DNA from: Apostichopus japonicus
Taxonomy: Eukaryota > Echinodermata > Holothuroidea > Aspidochirotida > Stichopodidae
Assembly (NCBI RefSeq): GCF_037975245.1
Contig: NC_092567.1
Location: 14,210,876 to 14,274,875, forward strand
Length of the DNA: 64,000 bases
Direction: 5' to 3'
The notes beneath the pieces were generated by a model. The model was not told the origin of the DNA. It was given only the letters and a program-made list of their open reading frames with translations, and searched no databases. This document shows, in pieces, positions 1 to 13,800 of the stretch. How positions within the stretch are numbered: position 1 is the first letter of the stretch; the number at the start of each line of letters is the position of its first letter. The position numbers and the translations under genes were made by a program.

Positions 1-2810
1 TGTTAAGTAACTGCTTATCCACTAGAGACCCTGTGTAGGAGGAGATTGTGTAAAAGTAAGTTGGTCAACGTTTCGATCCTAGCAGGATCTTCTCCAGAGA
101 GTACAATTTTTTTTATAGAATTTATAGAATTTTAGAAGCTTGATATACCCCTTCCCCCCCCCCCCAACTTATCTGGTATATATAATAGTATGTTGGTTAT
201 TCAGTGCAATACAAATCATATCTTTGTCAATTAGTTTCTTCTTATATCTGAAGAATCTGACACAACATAAATATCCCAAATAATAAATTTGTTCTCATGT
301 GGATTTTGGAGCTAATTACAGTTACTACATGTTACAAAATGTATTTTAGTCATTACAACTTCCTGTATAATTACTGTAGCTCCAAAATCCACATGAGAAC
401 GGCCAATAACCTCTCTGTGACTTAAACTCTTGGTTACTAAGGCACATAGGAGATGGCTATGACTAACCATATTTGTGAATACACATGAGATGCAACAGGT
501 CGACATCTGTGGTTAAGCATGTGTTTTTCATGGAATTAAGACAAAGGGGGCTTCTACGAATATGATGTGGGAGTAGGGTGACTTAACTCGGGAACAGGAA
601 GTAAATAGTTACTCTTAAGACAAAGAGGCATTGAAGCACATGCTTAAAGTAATATGATGGGGATATACAGTAACTACATACTACATTACACTAGGTCAAG
701 TGCTACCAAATAGTCTTCAAATGCTAAGAAATGAGCTAGTGACTCATAGTCATTCATCTCATAGCCTGCCAATCAAGATGGCAGTAAGTCTGTGTAGCAT
801 AGTGCTCAAAGGTCTGGTCTTATCGCTGTCATTTTAAATTGAGGAGCAATTGTCTTAAGTGACTGTCATTTTGAATTGTTGCTAGTATGGGGGAAAAGAA
901 TAAAGAGGAAATACTTAAGCTAAACTGTACTGAAAACTAGAATCCAAGAAAATAAGAAAGATTAAGTCAAACCTGAATTTGTAAAACGAAAGAGAAAAAA
1001 TATTTCCTTTTCAAAATAAAACATAATATTGAATTGTCCGAAACAATCTTTCAGACCCTTGGAGAGTTCCGACTTAAATAATAGGATGGTACAGTATGTT
1101 GTTTTCAACGGTTGGTGTGTCATCTATGGTGCATTGTTTGCCGGTTATTCAACCCGTATTTCTACTTGTTCATAAGACAGCTCTTCGTTTTTCGCTTTCC
1201 TCAGTTGAAGAAATATTGGTGCCAATCCCAGATGCTGGCTTTCCAAAGCAAATTATTTTGGCAGCCTGAATAAATGAAGACGTCATAAACAAAATGATCG
1301 GTATCGTCAGTAAAGAACTCATTAATGATAAAGAAAAGAAGTTAAGAATAATGGTAGGCCGTGCCACTGCCTGACGTTACAAGGGCTTGCTGGTGAACCA
1401 TGAATATTTTAGAAAATTCCCGAATCATCTTTCGTGATTCATTTGCGAAAGATACAGTAGTCTTTTTTAGTATGCCGGGGATTGGTACTGTACAGTATGT
1501 CCTCGTACACGTTGTCCTACATATTTGATATTTTTCTGCAGTGGTCGAATTCTCTCAAATTCTCTTAAAAGATTAATTTGGTTCTTAATGAACAAGCTAA
1601 ACCGGTTTCTGCTTTCGTGCTTATATGCACGGAGCTTCATCAGTACTGTAGCAGCCTAACTTTAATTTGGCTATGGTTATCATAGTAGAGCCTTGTTAGG
1701 GAATTCTCTCAAATTGTCTGTGATTTCCGTTCAGTGAAATGGGTTCTTACGTTTCATCCATGGGTCTGTGAAAGTGACAATATCAGCAAATAAGCAGATG
1801 GTTAGACCAGGTTTTGACATTGACTTAGTGCGATGCTAAATGGATTAAAATAAAAATATTATAGGCGCATTACATACTAACATGTTAAGTGTTCAGTGGA
1901 ACTTACTTGTTTCTTCACGGTAGTCGTGGATTCATGACTTTCACTTTGTCAATCTTGATTGTGTTGTGGCACTCGTGGCACTTGTGGCAAGTGTAATGAG
2001 TTTATATGATAAAAATATTGGGAGAACAATACCATACACATACAACACAAATTGATCAAATAAAAAAAACCTGTCATCATTAGACTGTGTCGCAGCACTG
2101 AGTAAACAAAATCAATAACATGATCAAAGCTTTGCAATGTTCTTAACAGCTTTAGTGACACAGTGTTTGCCGAATATCTTTGAATCGGGCAAATCAGGAA
2201 TGTACGTCAATGCAAAGATAAATGAAGTGGCAGCCTTTTTTTTTTATTAATACCAGCAATGAACCCTGTAAAAGTAGGTTATATGTGACCTTGTTACTAA
2301 TCAGTTCAATGACTTGGTCAGGGCAACACAAATTACAATAAATAACTATAATCCTCTGGACACTCTATGGAAGCCTAGAATGTCCATAGGGTTACACAAA
2401 ATTATGGCAGTACAGTCACATACTTTTAGCATAATGTCATGCTCAAGAATAAAGACAAATGAATGAATATACTATATAAAAGTTAAATTCTTTATTATGA
2501 AATGAAGGTTTACTCAGTAGACTCTCAAGAATATGGAAACAATAGACTAACCACACTGTTTAACCCAACAAAGGGCATCAATGCATCATGGGTAAGAATT
2601 GGTACTGTAAATAATTAGTTCTGGGTGGGAGGCAATGGTCTGTGTACCCCAATGGTAATTTATAAACTTCTGCCAGAAGATCGAGTGAATTTGTGGGGAT
2701 GATGATGATGATGATGATGTGGATGATGTTTAATTGTTAATACTAGTAACAGGCAAATTGATATGCCCAAGACTGTGTTTCACCACACACACCCTTTAAT
2801 ATTGCTTATT
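1..2810. other. Intergenic, no gene recognised
   Basis: I see no exon or coding domain here; the open frames are short and carry no recognisable motif. The only low-complexity feature I note is a short GAT trinucleotide run at about 2698-2727. There is also a short inverted repeat: the segment reading tctcatgtggattttggagct at about 293-313 recurs in reverse complement at about 379-401. Confidence 0.5.
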
Positions 2811-2819
2811 AGGGATTCA

Positions 2820-3160
2820 CCAAATATGGACACTATTAGGATACAAGATCTTTGGATGAGAGACAAAGAAGATATGGAAGCTCCTGTGTCAACCAGCACT
2901 TTTACAGTTACTACCATTTAGGGAAACAAATTCTTTGAAGTGGGACCACTTATATCACAGACTGCACTACTTAGAGTGATGCTACAGTTTCCCGACAAGA
3001 TCTGCTTAATTAAAGCTATTTCTAAGGGTTGAGTGTCCTTGTGACAGCAATTGTTCAATTGGGGTTGCTGCTGATTCTGGTGTTGCCCAGATGATTGGAG
3101 GAACAGGTTGGTCAGGTGAAATGGCCAGACATTGCTGACATCTGCTACCACTATGAGGCT
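2820..3160 (-). pseudogene. Broken gag-pol-like retroelement fragment (zinc knuckle and retropepsin traces)
   Basis: On the minus strand a frame at about 2850-2920 contains the aspartic protease active-site motif DTGAS in a hydrophobic context typical of retropepsins. About 230 bases upstream in the same orientation (about 3110-3145), cysteine and histidine codons spaced like a CCHC zinc knuckle can be seen, but only across a frame break and a stop. Order and orientation fit the gag/protease junction of an LTR-type retroelement. No reverse transcriptase or integrase is visible, and stops and frame changes interrupt the region, so this is an old dead fragment. The DTGAS motif is seen; the retroelement origin is inference. 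Confidence 0.5.
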
Positions 3161-3189
3161 GGCCAGGAGAGACTGTTAACCATAGTGGA

Positions 3190-3460
3190 CAGTGACAGCC
3201 AAGGGCGGCGATTTGTTTCAAATATTGGGGGGGAAATTTGCTTGGGTGCATAGCAACTTTATCTCCAAAATTGTTCGCGCGCTTCGCGTGGGTTGTGATA
3301 TTTTGTATATAGATATATGCAAAAACCGCATTCACAGGGGGGTAGGGTGGGTTGATCAAGCAGAAGGGGATCCCCTCTACCACCCCTCCTCCACTACCCC
3401 AGGGCACTATGTCGCAGTGGGACCCAGAAAGTGGGCCCAGCGTCAGGAAATTGGGCCCAG
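3190..3460. repeat. Dispersed GC-rich repeat, related to the one at 53,530-53,580
   Basis: The start (ggcggcgatttgttt..., a G-run, then tttgcttgg) matches the reverse complement of about 53,530-53,580. The rest, with CGCGCGCTTCGCGTGG and the CCC/GGG-rich tail, is locally GC-rich against AT-rich surroundings. No open frame here looks coding. Confidence 0.5.
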
Positions 3461-3794
3461 CGAGGTAACTTAATGCGATTTTGACAAGCCTATTTGGAAA
3501 CAAATGAAAACTGTAAAAACATTGGTTATTACTACTCTGGCCTCTTTTAAAGACATGGGTGATCGTCGCCCATGGGTAGAGAGGGCCGTCCAGGTCCCCT
3601 GTTGGGGTCCGGTGGCAAAGCCCCTGGAAGCCAAATGATTTGGTGCACTCTAGGGGACTCAATATAATTTAATAAAGTTTGCTAGAACAAAGGCAGGTTA
3701 AACAATTAAAAGCTGAATAATATCTAAGCAATAGAGGACAGAGTTTCATCAATACGTATACAACATGACAATTCTTTCCTAACACACCAGAAAT

Positions 3795-4310
3795 AGGATC
3801 TTTTCTAAAACCTTTCAAATACATGTTTTCTAGCATTGTTCATGCTCACAAATTCTCTCTCTACCAATGTAAGATCTATGTCTTCCATACGTTGTTTGTG
3901 TACATTGCACACGGCAACCCAGTTTAATCTCTTCTGAGTCAGCGTACTCCTCAGCCAGGTTTTTATACATCTGAGGGCACTGAATGAGCGTTCTGCCTCG
4001 CATGAGGACACAGGGCAAACCAGTAGCAGTCTTAGAAGCTGCTCAACTTGTGGAAAAAAAGAGATCTCATATCTGGTGACATTCCACGTAGAGATGCGTG
4101 AAAATTGAAATTCTTAATGAACAAGTTGATTGTCCAGTGTCTCATAATCAAGTTCAGAATACATATCAACCAGGTCTTTGTCCGTCTCCTGTTTAACCAG
4201 GATGTCTTGCATGCATTCATACACCCCGAATCCATTATCCGATGTTCTGCTAAATCTCTCCCTAATCTTGGTCATGGCTGTATCAACAACAGCAAATAAT
4301 ATATCCACAA
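3795..4310 (-). pseudogene. hAT-type transposase C-terminal relic (ZMYM1-like)
   Basis: A minus-strand frame contains SSCEAERSFSALRCIKTWLR followed by S-T-L-T-Q-K-R-L-N, the conserved C-terminal dimerisation region of hAT transposases (consensus around SCEAERSFSALRRIKTWLRSTM). A separate upstream frame (about 4114-4308) contains a segment beginning MDILFAVVDTAMTKIRERFS with YECMQDIL and SELDYETL, resembling the preceding part of ZMYM1-like hAT proteins. The two parts lie in different frames and are split by stops, so the copy is dead. The N-terminal zinc finger and most of the catalytic region were not found. Confidence 0.75.
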
Positions 4311-4329
4311 AGTCCTACTGTGTAGTAGT

Positions 4330-6330
4330 GAACTGTTAAGTTGGTTTAACTATTGGACAGCCAGTAATAGTTGTTCCTGTTGGGATGACCCCACAGATAA
4401 TGTGATGGATGACATTTCCTGCCTGGCAAATTTCCTCTTCAGTCTTGGGTCTGTTTGTAGAAGGAAGAGCCTGATGTGGGGGCAATAATGATTCTCAAAT
4501 TGATTCAAAAATCTATATGCACCAGATCCCATCCATGGAGTTGTTATGGAATATTTGGTCACGTAAGTCCATGCTGATGGTCTTGTGCAGTACATCCACA
4601 GATAGGTTTTAATAGTTCTTTGAAACTTATAAGAATCTTTATTTGTTCTATTGTTTACCTTTCTTTATTGTTCCATGTTGTTTCATTATCGTTCCATGTT
4701 GTTTCATTATCGTTCCATGTTGTTATTATCTCATCAGTCCTATCCTACTTTTATATACCTTCCTCATTGGTCTAGGCAAACATACTCAATCAATTATTCA
4801 TGAACTCTCTAGATTTGGTCAATACTAAAGTGGAATATTAATTAGACAGGACCTGTAGTCACATGATGACTCTTCATTACTGGGAAGGTAGCCAAAAAAG
4901 CTGGATGAAGTCCATCTACTTTCTCCACCAAAAGTAGAGGGGTACGTAATATATATCATTCTCCTCCGGTCAAGCTGTGGGCTTCAAGAACATTACCAAA
5001 AACAAAGACTCCTAGTAACTGTGGGTATACACACACCAGAGATGAGCAACATCCTGCCCAGCCATCATGAGTCTCAAGGCTTTATTAATCCATGGATGAG
5101 CTGAGTCTTAATTGCTACAAGCATCAACTAGTACATTATAGCACCATGAAGGGAAACAAAGGGTACTGTTATATAATACAGTGCCCTATTGTAGCCATGG
5201 GGCTACATGTAATATGAATTATTTTGAGAATTGACTTAATTGTAATGGAGTGAATTAAAACTGCATGTCTAACATTTCATGAAAATATTTTAAGGGCATT
5301 GTTTGATAAGTGGTCTGTGTGGCCAAATCATTCATGCCTTTGATAATACAGTAAAATGGTGCAAGTTAACTGCACCAAGCTACCCTGTCTGTTCTGATGT
5401 TGGGAGGAAGTTTACTAGGTTCAGGTAAGACGTAAAATTGTCTACTTGAGCAACTGACTTCATAGGGTGTTATCTCCTTTGTCTTCCAGTTTCAAGCCTC
5501 GACCTGTTATTACCATTGGATCTGGGTAAGTTTCGTTCACATCTTGCCTGTAGTTTAGAGACACTACAATAAATAATTCACCATCTTCAGAGTAACTATT
5601 AAAATCTTTACATAAGTAGTTTGTATAAAGTCTGGCCTTCATTGTAATAGTTCACTGTAGTATACACCTCAAAGAAACTTTAGCATTTATTGCCACATAA
5701 TATCTATTCTGTTGTCAATCATGATAGCTGTGGAAAAATATATCTTTCCTTCCCCCAACATAATTCCTTTCTAAAGTACTATACTGTACATATCACCTAC
5801 AGTATCGTTTGTACAGCAGCCAATTAACACTTTGAAAGAATAAGCAATGACCAGTATAAGGAAGTCCAAGGTTTTAGGAGATTTTTGTGCCAAGTTAGCA
5901 TAATCTATCTATGTATAATGTTGGGAGAAACCAAGTAACTCAATTGATCGCCAGGGTACTTAACATGCAGATTGGTGATTGGTCCACTCTCACTGAATAT
6001 TCATGACCACATGTTACTAAGTATTCATAGGGAGATTCAAAGATGAGTATCATAATAGGTTTCAAATTTTGAGAAAACCAAAAATTTTTACTTGTATGTC
6101 AGTGCTGGTAGCTGGACACATTGTAGATAGAAAATGGAAAAGAACAAAGAATGACAAGTTGTTCCACTTCTCAGACTCTTTAAAGATGTTGCTGACACCA
6201 GAGTAAATGTTGTGACATTGTAAATCAAAGATGGGGGGGGGGAGGGGGGAGTAAATCCTAACCCTGAATGGACTATGCATGCATCTACAGTAAGCCATAA
6301 TCCTTTAGACCCTACATTGTACTAGTGTCA
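4330..6330. other. Intergenic with no confirmed gene
   Basis: This stretch holds three copies of a 20-bp unit (gttccatgttgtttcattat) at about 4665-4725, a G-run at about 6232-6250 and one possible small exon, listed separately. Nothing else is supported. Confidence 0.4.
5490..5525 (+). other. Candidate 36-nt micro-exon
   Basis: A pyrimidine-rich acceptor (ttgtcttccag) is followed by 36 nucleotides and a consensus donor (GTAAGT). In one frame it reads FKPRPVITIGS with split codons at both ends. It could be an upstream exon of the gene whose exons begin at 7854, because that gene's first visible exon also follows an acceptor. No linking exon was found, so this rests on splice-site quality alone. 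Confidence 0.3.
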
Positions 6331-6334
6331 TTAA

Positions 6335-6704
6335 AGGCATTGAAGACTCGCCCCAAACCGCGTGCGGCCATCTGAAAAAGTTTACTTTCTGTTACTTGCA
6401 AGTGACGTTTTGTTCGTGTTGCTGCAAAATGCAGACAGTAATGAAACAAGATACCTTAATTGCTATCTTTAGCTGGACCTGAGATGTCCATCGCTGTATC
6501 ATTTGTATACAGTGCTGTGGGTATTGACCACAGCTGTATGTACTGACTGTACACTAGTGTCTAATTACCGACGGTAGCAAGCTGTGTGTGTATTTTCTGG
6601 GATCGATGGTGGTGTTTAACACTTCTGTTACACCTCCTTCGAAACTACAGGTAGGTCAAATTACCAGCATTAGACGTTTCTTTATTCCCGAGTCTTCACA
6701 CCCT
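6335..6704. mobile_element. 370-bp MITE with TTAA target duplication, copy 1
   Basis: The terminal inverted repeats read AGGCATTGAAGACTCG at the left and, reverse-complemented, AGGGTGTGAAGACTCG at the right. TTAA flanks both ends (6331-6334 and 6705-6708). A second copy lies inverted at 56,059-56,423, also between TTAA tetranucleotides. TTAA duplication is the hallmark of piggyBac-type insertion, but the superfamily is inferred from the target site only. No coding capacity. Confidence 0.8.
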
Positions 6705-7339
6705 TTAACACATCATTATCTCGTTTACTCTGCATGTCTCACATCATCATATCCCTTCCCTATTCATAGTGTGACATCATCTGCAGTTGTGGAAACCTAA
6801 ACCAATATCCAGGTAATAGTCATTACTTTTAACCACTAAAATGGCTGCACTATTCTCCAAATTATAATAACTTTCATATCGCTAGCATTACATAATTTCA
6901 TGATCATTTGCTTTTGTATTCATCGGGAATCGTACAGTTTAGGAATTCTAATCAAAGTTACAGTTGAAGTACTCTGTACAATGTTACTTCATTGTTTCCT
7001 GCTATAGAAATATTTTGGGGTTGTTTGGCTTTCCCTTCTCCTGTGTCCCCCCCCCTGCCCCCGCCCTTTTTGTTTTAGCTGCTGGTGATTCTAGCATGAA
7101 TTCCAGGCATGCTTCTCTCTCTGTATTTGAGAAGTATTTTGTAGCATTTTATTGGTACTGTTACATGAAGCAGAGTGAGATGTATGCATTTACATGTATA
7201 CATATGATTGTTTCCATTGACCAATGAAAGCTGTCTTTGAAGTTGTGGATAAGTTGATACATCTATTGGTCAAAAATCATTACTCTGCAATAAGAACCTT
7301 AATATTGAATTGACAGTGTGAAGACTGAGTATGTATAGT

Positions 7340-7780
7340 TCTATATTGATATGTGGAGGTACACTATCAGGGGAGTGTCTCTTGTTGCTGTTCATCATAT
7401 TGATATATGGAGGTACACTATCAGGAGAGTGTCTCATGTTGCTGTTCATTCATATTGATATATGGAGGTACACTATCAGGAGAGTGTCTCATGTTGCTGT
7501 TCGTCATATTGATATATGGAGGTACACTATCAGGAGAGTGTCTCATGTTGCTGTTCATCATATTGATATATGGAGGTACACTATCAGGAGAGTGTCTCAT
7601 GTTGCTGTTCATTCATATTGATATATGGAGGTACACTATCAGGAGAGTGTCTCATGTTGCTGTTCGTCATATTGATATATGGAGGTACACTATCAGGAGA
7701 GTGTCTCATGCTACTGTTTATCATATTGATATATGGAGGTACACTATCAGGAGAGTGTCTCATGTTGCTGTTCATCACTA
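7340..7780 (+). repeat. 54-55-bp minisatellite, about 8 copies
   Basis: The unit starts atattgatatatggaggtac and continues through the segments gagtgtctcatg and ttgctgttcatc. Copies are nearly identical; the main variation is in the last few bases (catc, gtc, cattc). It ends about 75 bases before the acceptor of the exon at 7854. Open frames through it on both strands are repeat artefacts. Confidence 0.9.
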
Positions 7781-7853
7781 GTTATTGATAAAATTGTTGT
7801 CTCACTCTCTCTTCATTATTATCCTTATTATTTTTTTTTAATTTTTTTTGCAG

Positions 7854-10800
7854 CATTGTCAGCAAAATGAGAGACAGGGGATTAGAATCCTTGCAAAAGG
7901 TGAATCATCTGTTAGTAAATTACTTGCAAGAGTTGATTTTAAGTGAAACCTTTGTTTGCCTCTTCACTTCCATTGCCTTTGTTATGTCTAAGCAGCTGGC
8001 TATATTTGTTCCTTATACACTCTCTTGCCCTCAGATATGTGAAGTGCCTCGTGTTGACTTCAAGTAGCTTATTGCATGTAGTGGCCCGGGTGAAAGGTCA
8101 AATTAAATCAGCAGCTCTCAAAATGTGCAAAATAATAAAACACAGTATCTTTAATAAGAAGTGAAGCGTGTAATGATTTCATACCTTAAATGTTGATGTC
8201 TCATATTATTGAGTACTTGAGGCCTATTGTTTTCACTGAATGCCAAAGGTCATTGCTATTAGCATAGATCAAATGTGTTCAAACCTTGTAAACATTTTAT
8301 TTAAATATATGAAATGTAGACTGATCTCATATGTTGGATGTGGATGGATGATATTAAAATATGAATCCTATTTCATTTGATGGAGGTCACACATTTTGTA
8401 AACACATTTTCTTCAAGAAGGGAAGCTTGGATTGATCTCATATTGTGTCCCTGGATGTCCTGTTTTGAGTAGATGCAGCCAAATGTTTTTTTTTGTGGAA
8501 GTCAAAAGCTCAATTGAGGTCAGCAGTGGTCAAAATATGAAGACCTTGTAATCTTCTCTAGATGAGATCTGTAGCTACTTCACCTTCTCGTTCTTAGGTT
8601 GTGGATGCAACATAATAAGAAAAGAAGCCTTTTTGTTTAGTGACTGTCAAAGGTCATTTTGGACAGCAGAATTCAGCAAACGGAAACTTTTTAGGATGAC
8701 ATCTTAAGATTTGCATCTTCAGTCATATTCCTGACACAAATTCAACCAAATTATGACCAGGCTCAGTCTCAAGTCATTTGCATTTCTGGTAAAAAATTTT
8801 AAATGTTTGTTGGCTGCTTTGAAACATATTAAAATTTTAGACTAGGCCTTCCACACTGTTATAGTATAGTAACAATCCTAGTCTACTTTGTAAATGATGT
8901 TAAAATTTTAGACTAGGCCTTCCTCACTGTTATAGTACAAGTAACAATCCTAGCCTACTTTGTAAATACTAATCATGGTTTTAAGGTAGTGGTGGGATTT
9001 CCTATTAAGGCTAACTGTCAGCTTCTTGTTTCTCTTTGGATGGAGGTAAAAGCTTTATAGATCTTACACAGAACATTGCTCTAGAAAGTTTTACCATATT
9101 CTCAAAGAGTTGATTAATGTTGATATATATGTTATGTTTGTTCTTAATAGGATGCCAGTTTCACCCCAAAGTCCAAAGAATCTGCTCTTAAGGTGAATGT
9201 TGGAGTCGGTGAGAGGATGAACCAGCTACAAGCACAGATGGAAGCTGACGTAAAGAAGGTGTGAAGTAGACCTTGCTTATGTTAAAAGCATAATAGACGC
9301 TGATATCTTGTGTAACTTACTTTGTATATCTAGAAGATAAGTCAATGAAGGAATCATTTACATGATTGGAATATTAACTTTAATGCAATCTGTGTATTGG
9401 TGGTCCAATGTAAGGTATCTTGAAAACAACTGGAAGGTGGAGGTTTTAATGCTGTTTATATAAATTGAATTAACATTCAACTTTTAATTTCCTCGTTGTC
9501 TCAGTACATATTGGCAGACATCCCCTCTGTAATGTGTTATCACATCCCTCATCTTATTATATATTGGCAGACATCCCCTCTGTTATGTGTTATCAAATCT
9601 CTCATCTTATTATGTAATGGTAGACATCATCTGTAATGGGTATCACGTCCCTCATCTCAGTATGTATTGGCAGACATCCCCTCTGTAATGTGTTATCACA
9701 TCCCTCATCTCAGTATGTATTGGCAGACATCCCCTCTGTAATATGTTATCACATCCCTTTTCTTATTATGTATTGGCAGACATCCTCTGTAATGTGTTAT
9801 CACATCCCTTATCTTATTATGTATTGGCAGACATCCTCTGTTATGTGTTATCACATCCCTCATCTTATTATGTATTGGCATTGGCAGACATCCCCTCTGT
9901 TATGTGTTATCACATCCCTTATCTTATTATGTATTGGCAGACATCCCCTCTGTAATGTGTTATCACATCCCTCATCTTATTATGTATTGGCAGACATCCC
10001 CTCTTTAAAAGGATTGTCTGGTGGCCCAAAGAAGTTAGCTTAAAAAATAGTAAATAATTTTCCAAACATGTTGTCAAAGTATGAGAACGCTAATGTTGCG
10101 TTTGACAGAGAAACGATTTTTTAATCGTTATGGATAGACATTTCAAAAATGATTTGAACAGTACAATACGTGACGTCAGCTCTGCCATAGCAGATTGCGT
10201 CATAACCCACCCTCCGCACAGTACCTATACGGTAATCACAACAAAAACAGCGTTTGTATACAGATAAATTTCTTCCTTAATTTCCGGTGAAATTTCTTTA
10301 AAATTAGATATGTTTTCAAAAACTCCTTAAGCCGCCATGTACTTGATCGGTGGTTTCGTGGTCTTTGTGTAACACAAGGTAAATTTTAACAGCAGACTCT
10401 GAGTTGTTCAGGCTATACATCGCGCTATCCAGCTCCAACGCGAAAAATGTTCGCATGTAGGCTATACTCAAACGTTGACAATCGGACAGTTCCGCGAAGC
10501 CTAAGCTTCTCAGTGCTACATTCTGCTCTGACAACGATTCGATCAATTTCTTCAATAATTTCCGGTGAAATTTCTTATAAATTAGATATAATTTAAAAAA
10601 CTCCTTAAGCCGCCATATATGTAGTAGATCGGTGGTTTCGTGGTCTTTGTGAAACACAAGATAAGTTTTAACAGCAGGCTCTTCGTTGTTTACACATCGC
10701 GGTATCCAGCTCCAGCGCGAAGAATGTTCGCGTGTATAGCCTACTCTAACGTTTACAATCGGACAGTTCTGCGATGACATCGATTCCGCCAAGTTTCATC

Positions 10801-13800
10801 TTTCGGTTTAACGAATACTTTACAAGTTTCCTTTTACTGTTAATTTGATCCGTGAATTTTATTTCAGCGATTTCGAAGAACAGTTAATGAACTGTGGTTT
10901 GAGTGTGAGTGTACTATGTGTAACGCTATACAAGTACACCAACTGAGCATCGTAGTATATACGTTCGCGAGTATGTACGTTATATATATGAGGCAATCCA
11001 ATGTGCTTACACGTGAGTTTATTTGCTGCGGAATTGGGAGTGCTAACTTCAAGTCGCCTGTTTTGCCTATCTGCAACCACTACGTCAATCACCATATTGA
11101 AGCGTTCGAACAAACGGTACTTTTGGTGAGAAACTGGTGAATTTGAAAACCAGATTTCTACAAGAAGAAAACGTCGAATGGGGACAATTTTTATATCGTT
11201 AGAAAGAGAAAAATAATAACTACAAAGACAATGTATCAAAATCTTCCACCAGACAATTCCTTTAATGTGTTGTCACATCCCTTATCTTATTATGTATTGG
11301 CAGACATCCTCTGTTATGTGTTATCACATCCCTCATCTTATTATGTATTGGCAGATATCCCCTCTGTTATGTGTTATCACATCCCTTATCTTATTATGTA
11401 TTGGCAGACATCCCCTCTGTAATGTGTTATCACATCCCTCATCTTATTATGTATTGGCAGACATCCCCTCTTTAATGTGTTATTACATCCCTCATCTCAG
11501 TATGTATTGGCAGACATCCCCTCTGTAATGTGTTATCACATCCCTTATCTTATTATGTATTGGCAGACATCCTCTGTTATGTGTTATCACATCCCTCATC
11601 TTATTATGTATTGGCAGACATCCCCTCTTTAATGTGTTATTACATCCCTCATCTCAGTATGTATTGGCAGACATCCCCTCTGTATGTGTTATCACATCCC
11701 TCATCTCAGTATTAATTGGCAGACATCCCCTCTGTAATGTGTTATCACATCCCTCATCTCAGTATTAATTGGCAGACATCCCCTCTGTAATGTGTTATCA
11801 CATCCCTCATCTCAGTATTAATTGGCAGACATCCCCTCTGTAATGTGTTATCACATGCCTCATCTCAGTATGGATTGGCAGACATCCCCTCTGTAATGTG
11901 TTATCACATCCCTCATCTCAGTATGTATTGGCAGATATACCCTCTGTAATGTGTTATCACATCCCTCATCTCAGTATGTACTGGCAGACATACCCTCTGT
12001 AATGTGTTATCACATCCCTCATCTCAGTATGTACTCAACTAACGCAACTATAACTACTCACTTTTGGTAGAATAAACTTTAGTATGTTATTCTTGACAGG
12101 AACCAAAGAAGATCACAGTTAAGCCGACATACCAGATGGGAGAGGCCATCTTGAGTGGAAAAGATAAAGACAATCGGAAGGAATATGAAGCTCAGAAAGT
12201 AATTTGTTTCAAATACATCTCTTTCTACATGTAGCTGTCCTGTAGGAAATGTATATTTAACTACAGTAATTCTTAGGTAAATTTGGCCTCCAGCCATAAG
12301 TGGAAGTAAAACCTACAGTCCTAGATTAATTCCACCTTAATTTATAAACTCATGAAATTGTTTCAACTAATCAAACTGATCGTTCATGTAGCTGTGGTGA
12401 CTGTCTTGAATTGTTTAAATCCTTAGTTCAGTTCATAGTGTATTTCAAATTGTAAACATGTCCCTCTTTGGAACCTCATGTAATGAGTCGACTCTTGTGG
12501 TTAAGAAAATGTAAAAGGCCTTTCATTTCATTTTATCTGCATTTCTACAGTAGAATACAATATACACATATAATTGATTTATGTTAAATATACATCAAGC
12601 ATAGTTATGAAAGGAACTATTATAAGAAACCTCATAGCTCAACAAAGAACAGTTCCATGCAGGGAAAGGAATAACAAATAAGGAAGCCAAAAAAACAAAA
12701 ACCAAGAAACAACAAAATGTGTGTACTTAAAATGAATGAGATGGTATAAATAATCAACACTTATACTTTTCAGGATAATATACTCAATTATACACTATGT
12801 TACTGAATACCTATGTTACCGGAGAAGGAACGTGAACTAATAATTGCTGAAGCTGTGCTTAGTGTTCAAATTCCAACACATAATTTTATATCTAGTTACA
12901 TTTGCTTTCCTTAATCACTATACATTACCAAGATAGGGTCTTGGGGGAATCCTCACCAGTAGATGTATGTCTAAAACTTGTTCTTTGGACGTCAACAGGA
13001 AGCTCGTCGTAAGAAACACGAGCAGGAGGAAGCAGAGCTGAATCGTATCAAGGAAGAATATCAAAAGAAGAAAGCGATGGAGGTGAATGCAGTGAGAGAA
13101 GCTCGTAAGAAGGAGACGGAGAAAAACAACAACAATGTAACCAATCGGGTAATCATACACATCAAGAGTTTGGTGTTTCATCATGGTTTATGTCTTGTGA
13201 TTGGTTCTGCCAACTGAACAAGTACATGTGTTCTTTTGTGGATTTAGATATCATTTATTGATGCCAACATCTGTCACTACAGAACAACATACTCCCATCT
13301 ACCTACCTATCTACCAACATACTCCCATCTACCTACCAATCTCCCAACATACTCACATCTACCTACCAATCTTCCAACATACTCCCATCTACCTACCAAT
13401 CTCCCAACATACTCCCATCTACCTACCAATCTCCCAACATACTCCCATCTACCTACCTATCTACCAACATATCTCCCATCTACCTACCTATCTCCCAACA
13501 TACTCCCATCTACCTACCAATCTCCCAACATACTCCCATCTACATACCTATCTACCAACGTACTCCCATCTACCTACCTATCTACCAACATACTCCCATC
13601 TACCTACCTATCTACCAACGTACTCCCATCTACCTACCTATCTCTCAACGTACTCCCATCTACCTACCTATCTCTCAACATACTCCCATCTACCTACCAA
13701 TCTCCCAACATACTCCCATCTACCTACCAATCTCCCAACGTACTCCCATCTACCTACCTATCTACCAACGTACTCCCATCTACCTACCTATCTACCAACG

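Noticed and set aside
3006-3662. A 218-codon minus-strand open frame
   Set aside because: It crosses a GC-rich dispersed repeat and the edge of a retroelement fragment in a frame that does not match the fragment's motifs.
7331-7788. Overlapping open frames on both strands
   Set aside because: All are the 54-bp minisatellite.
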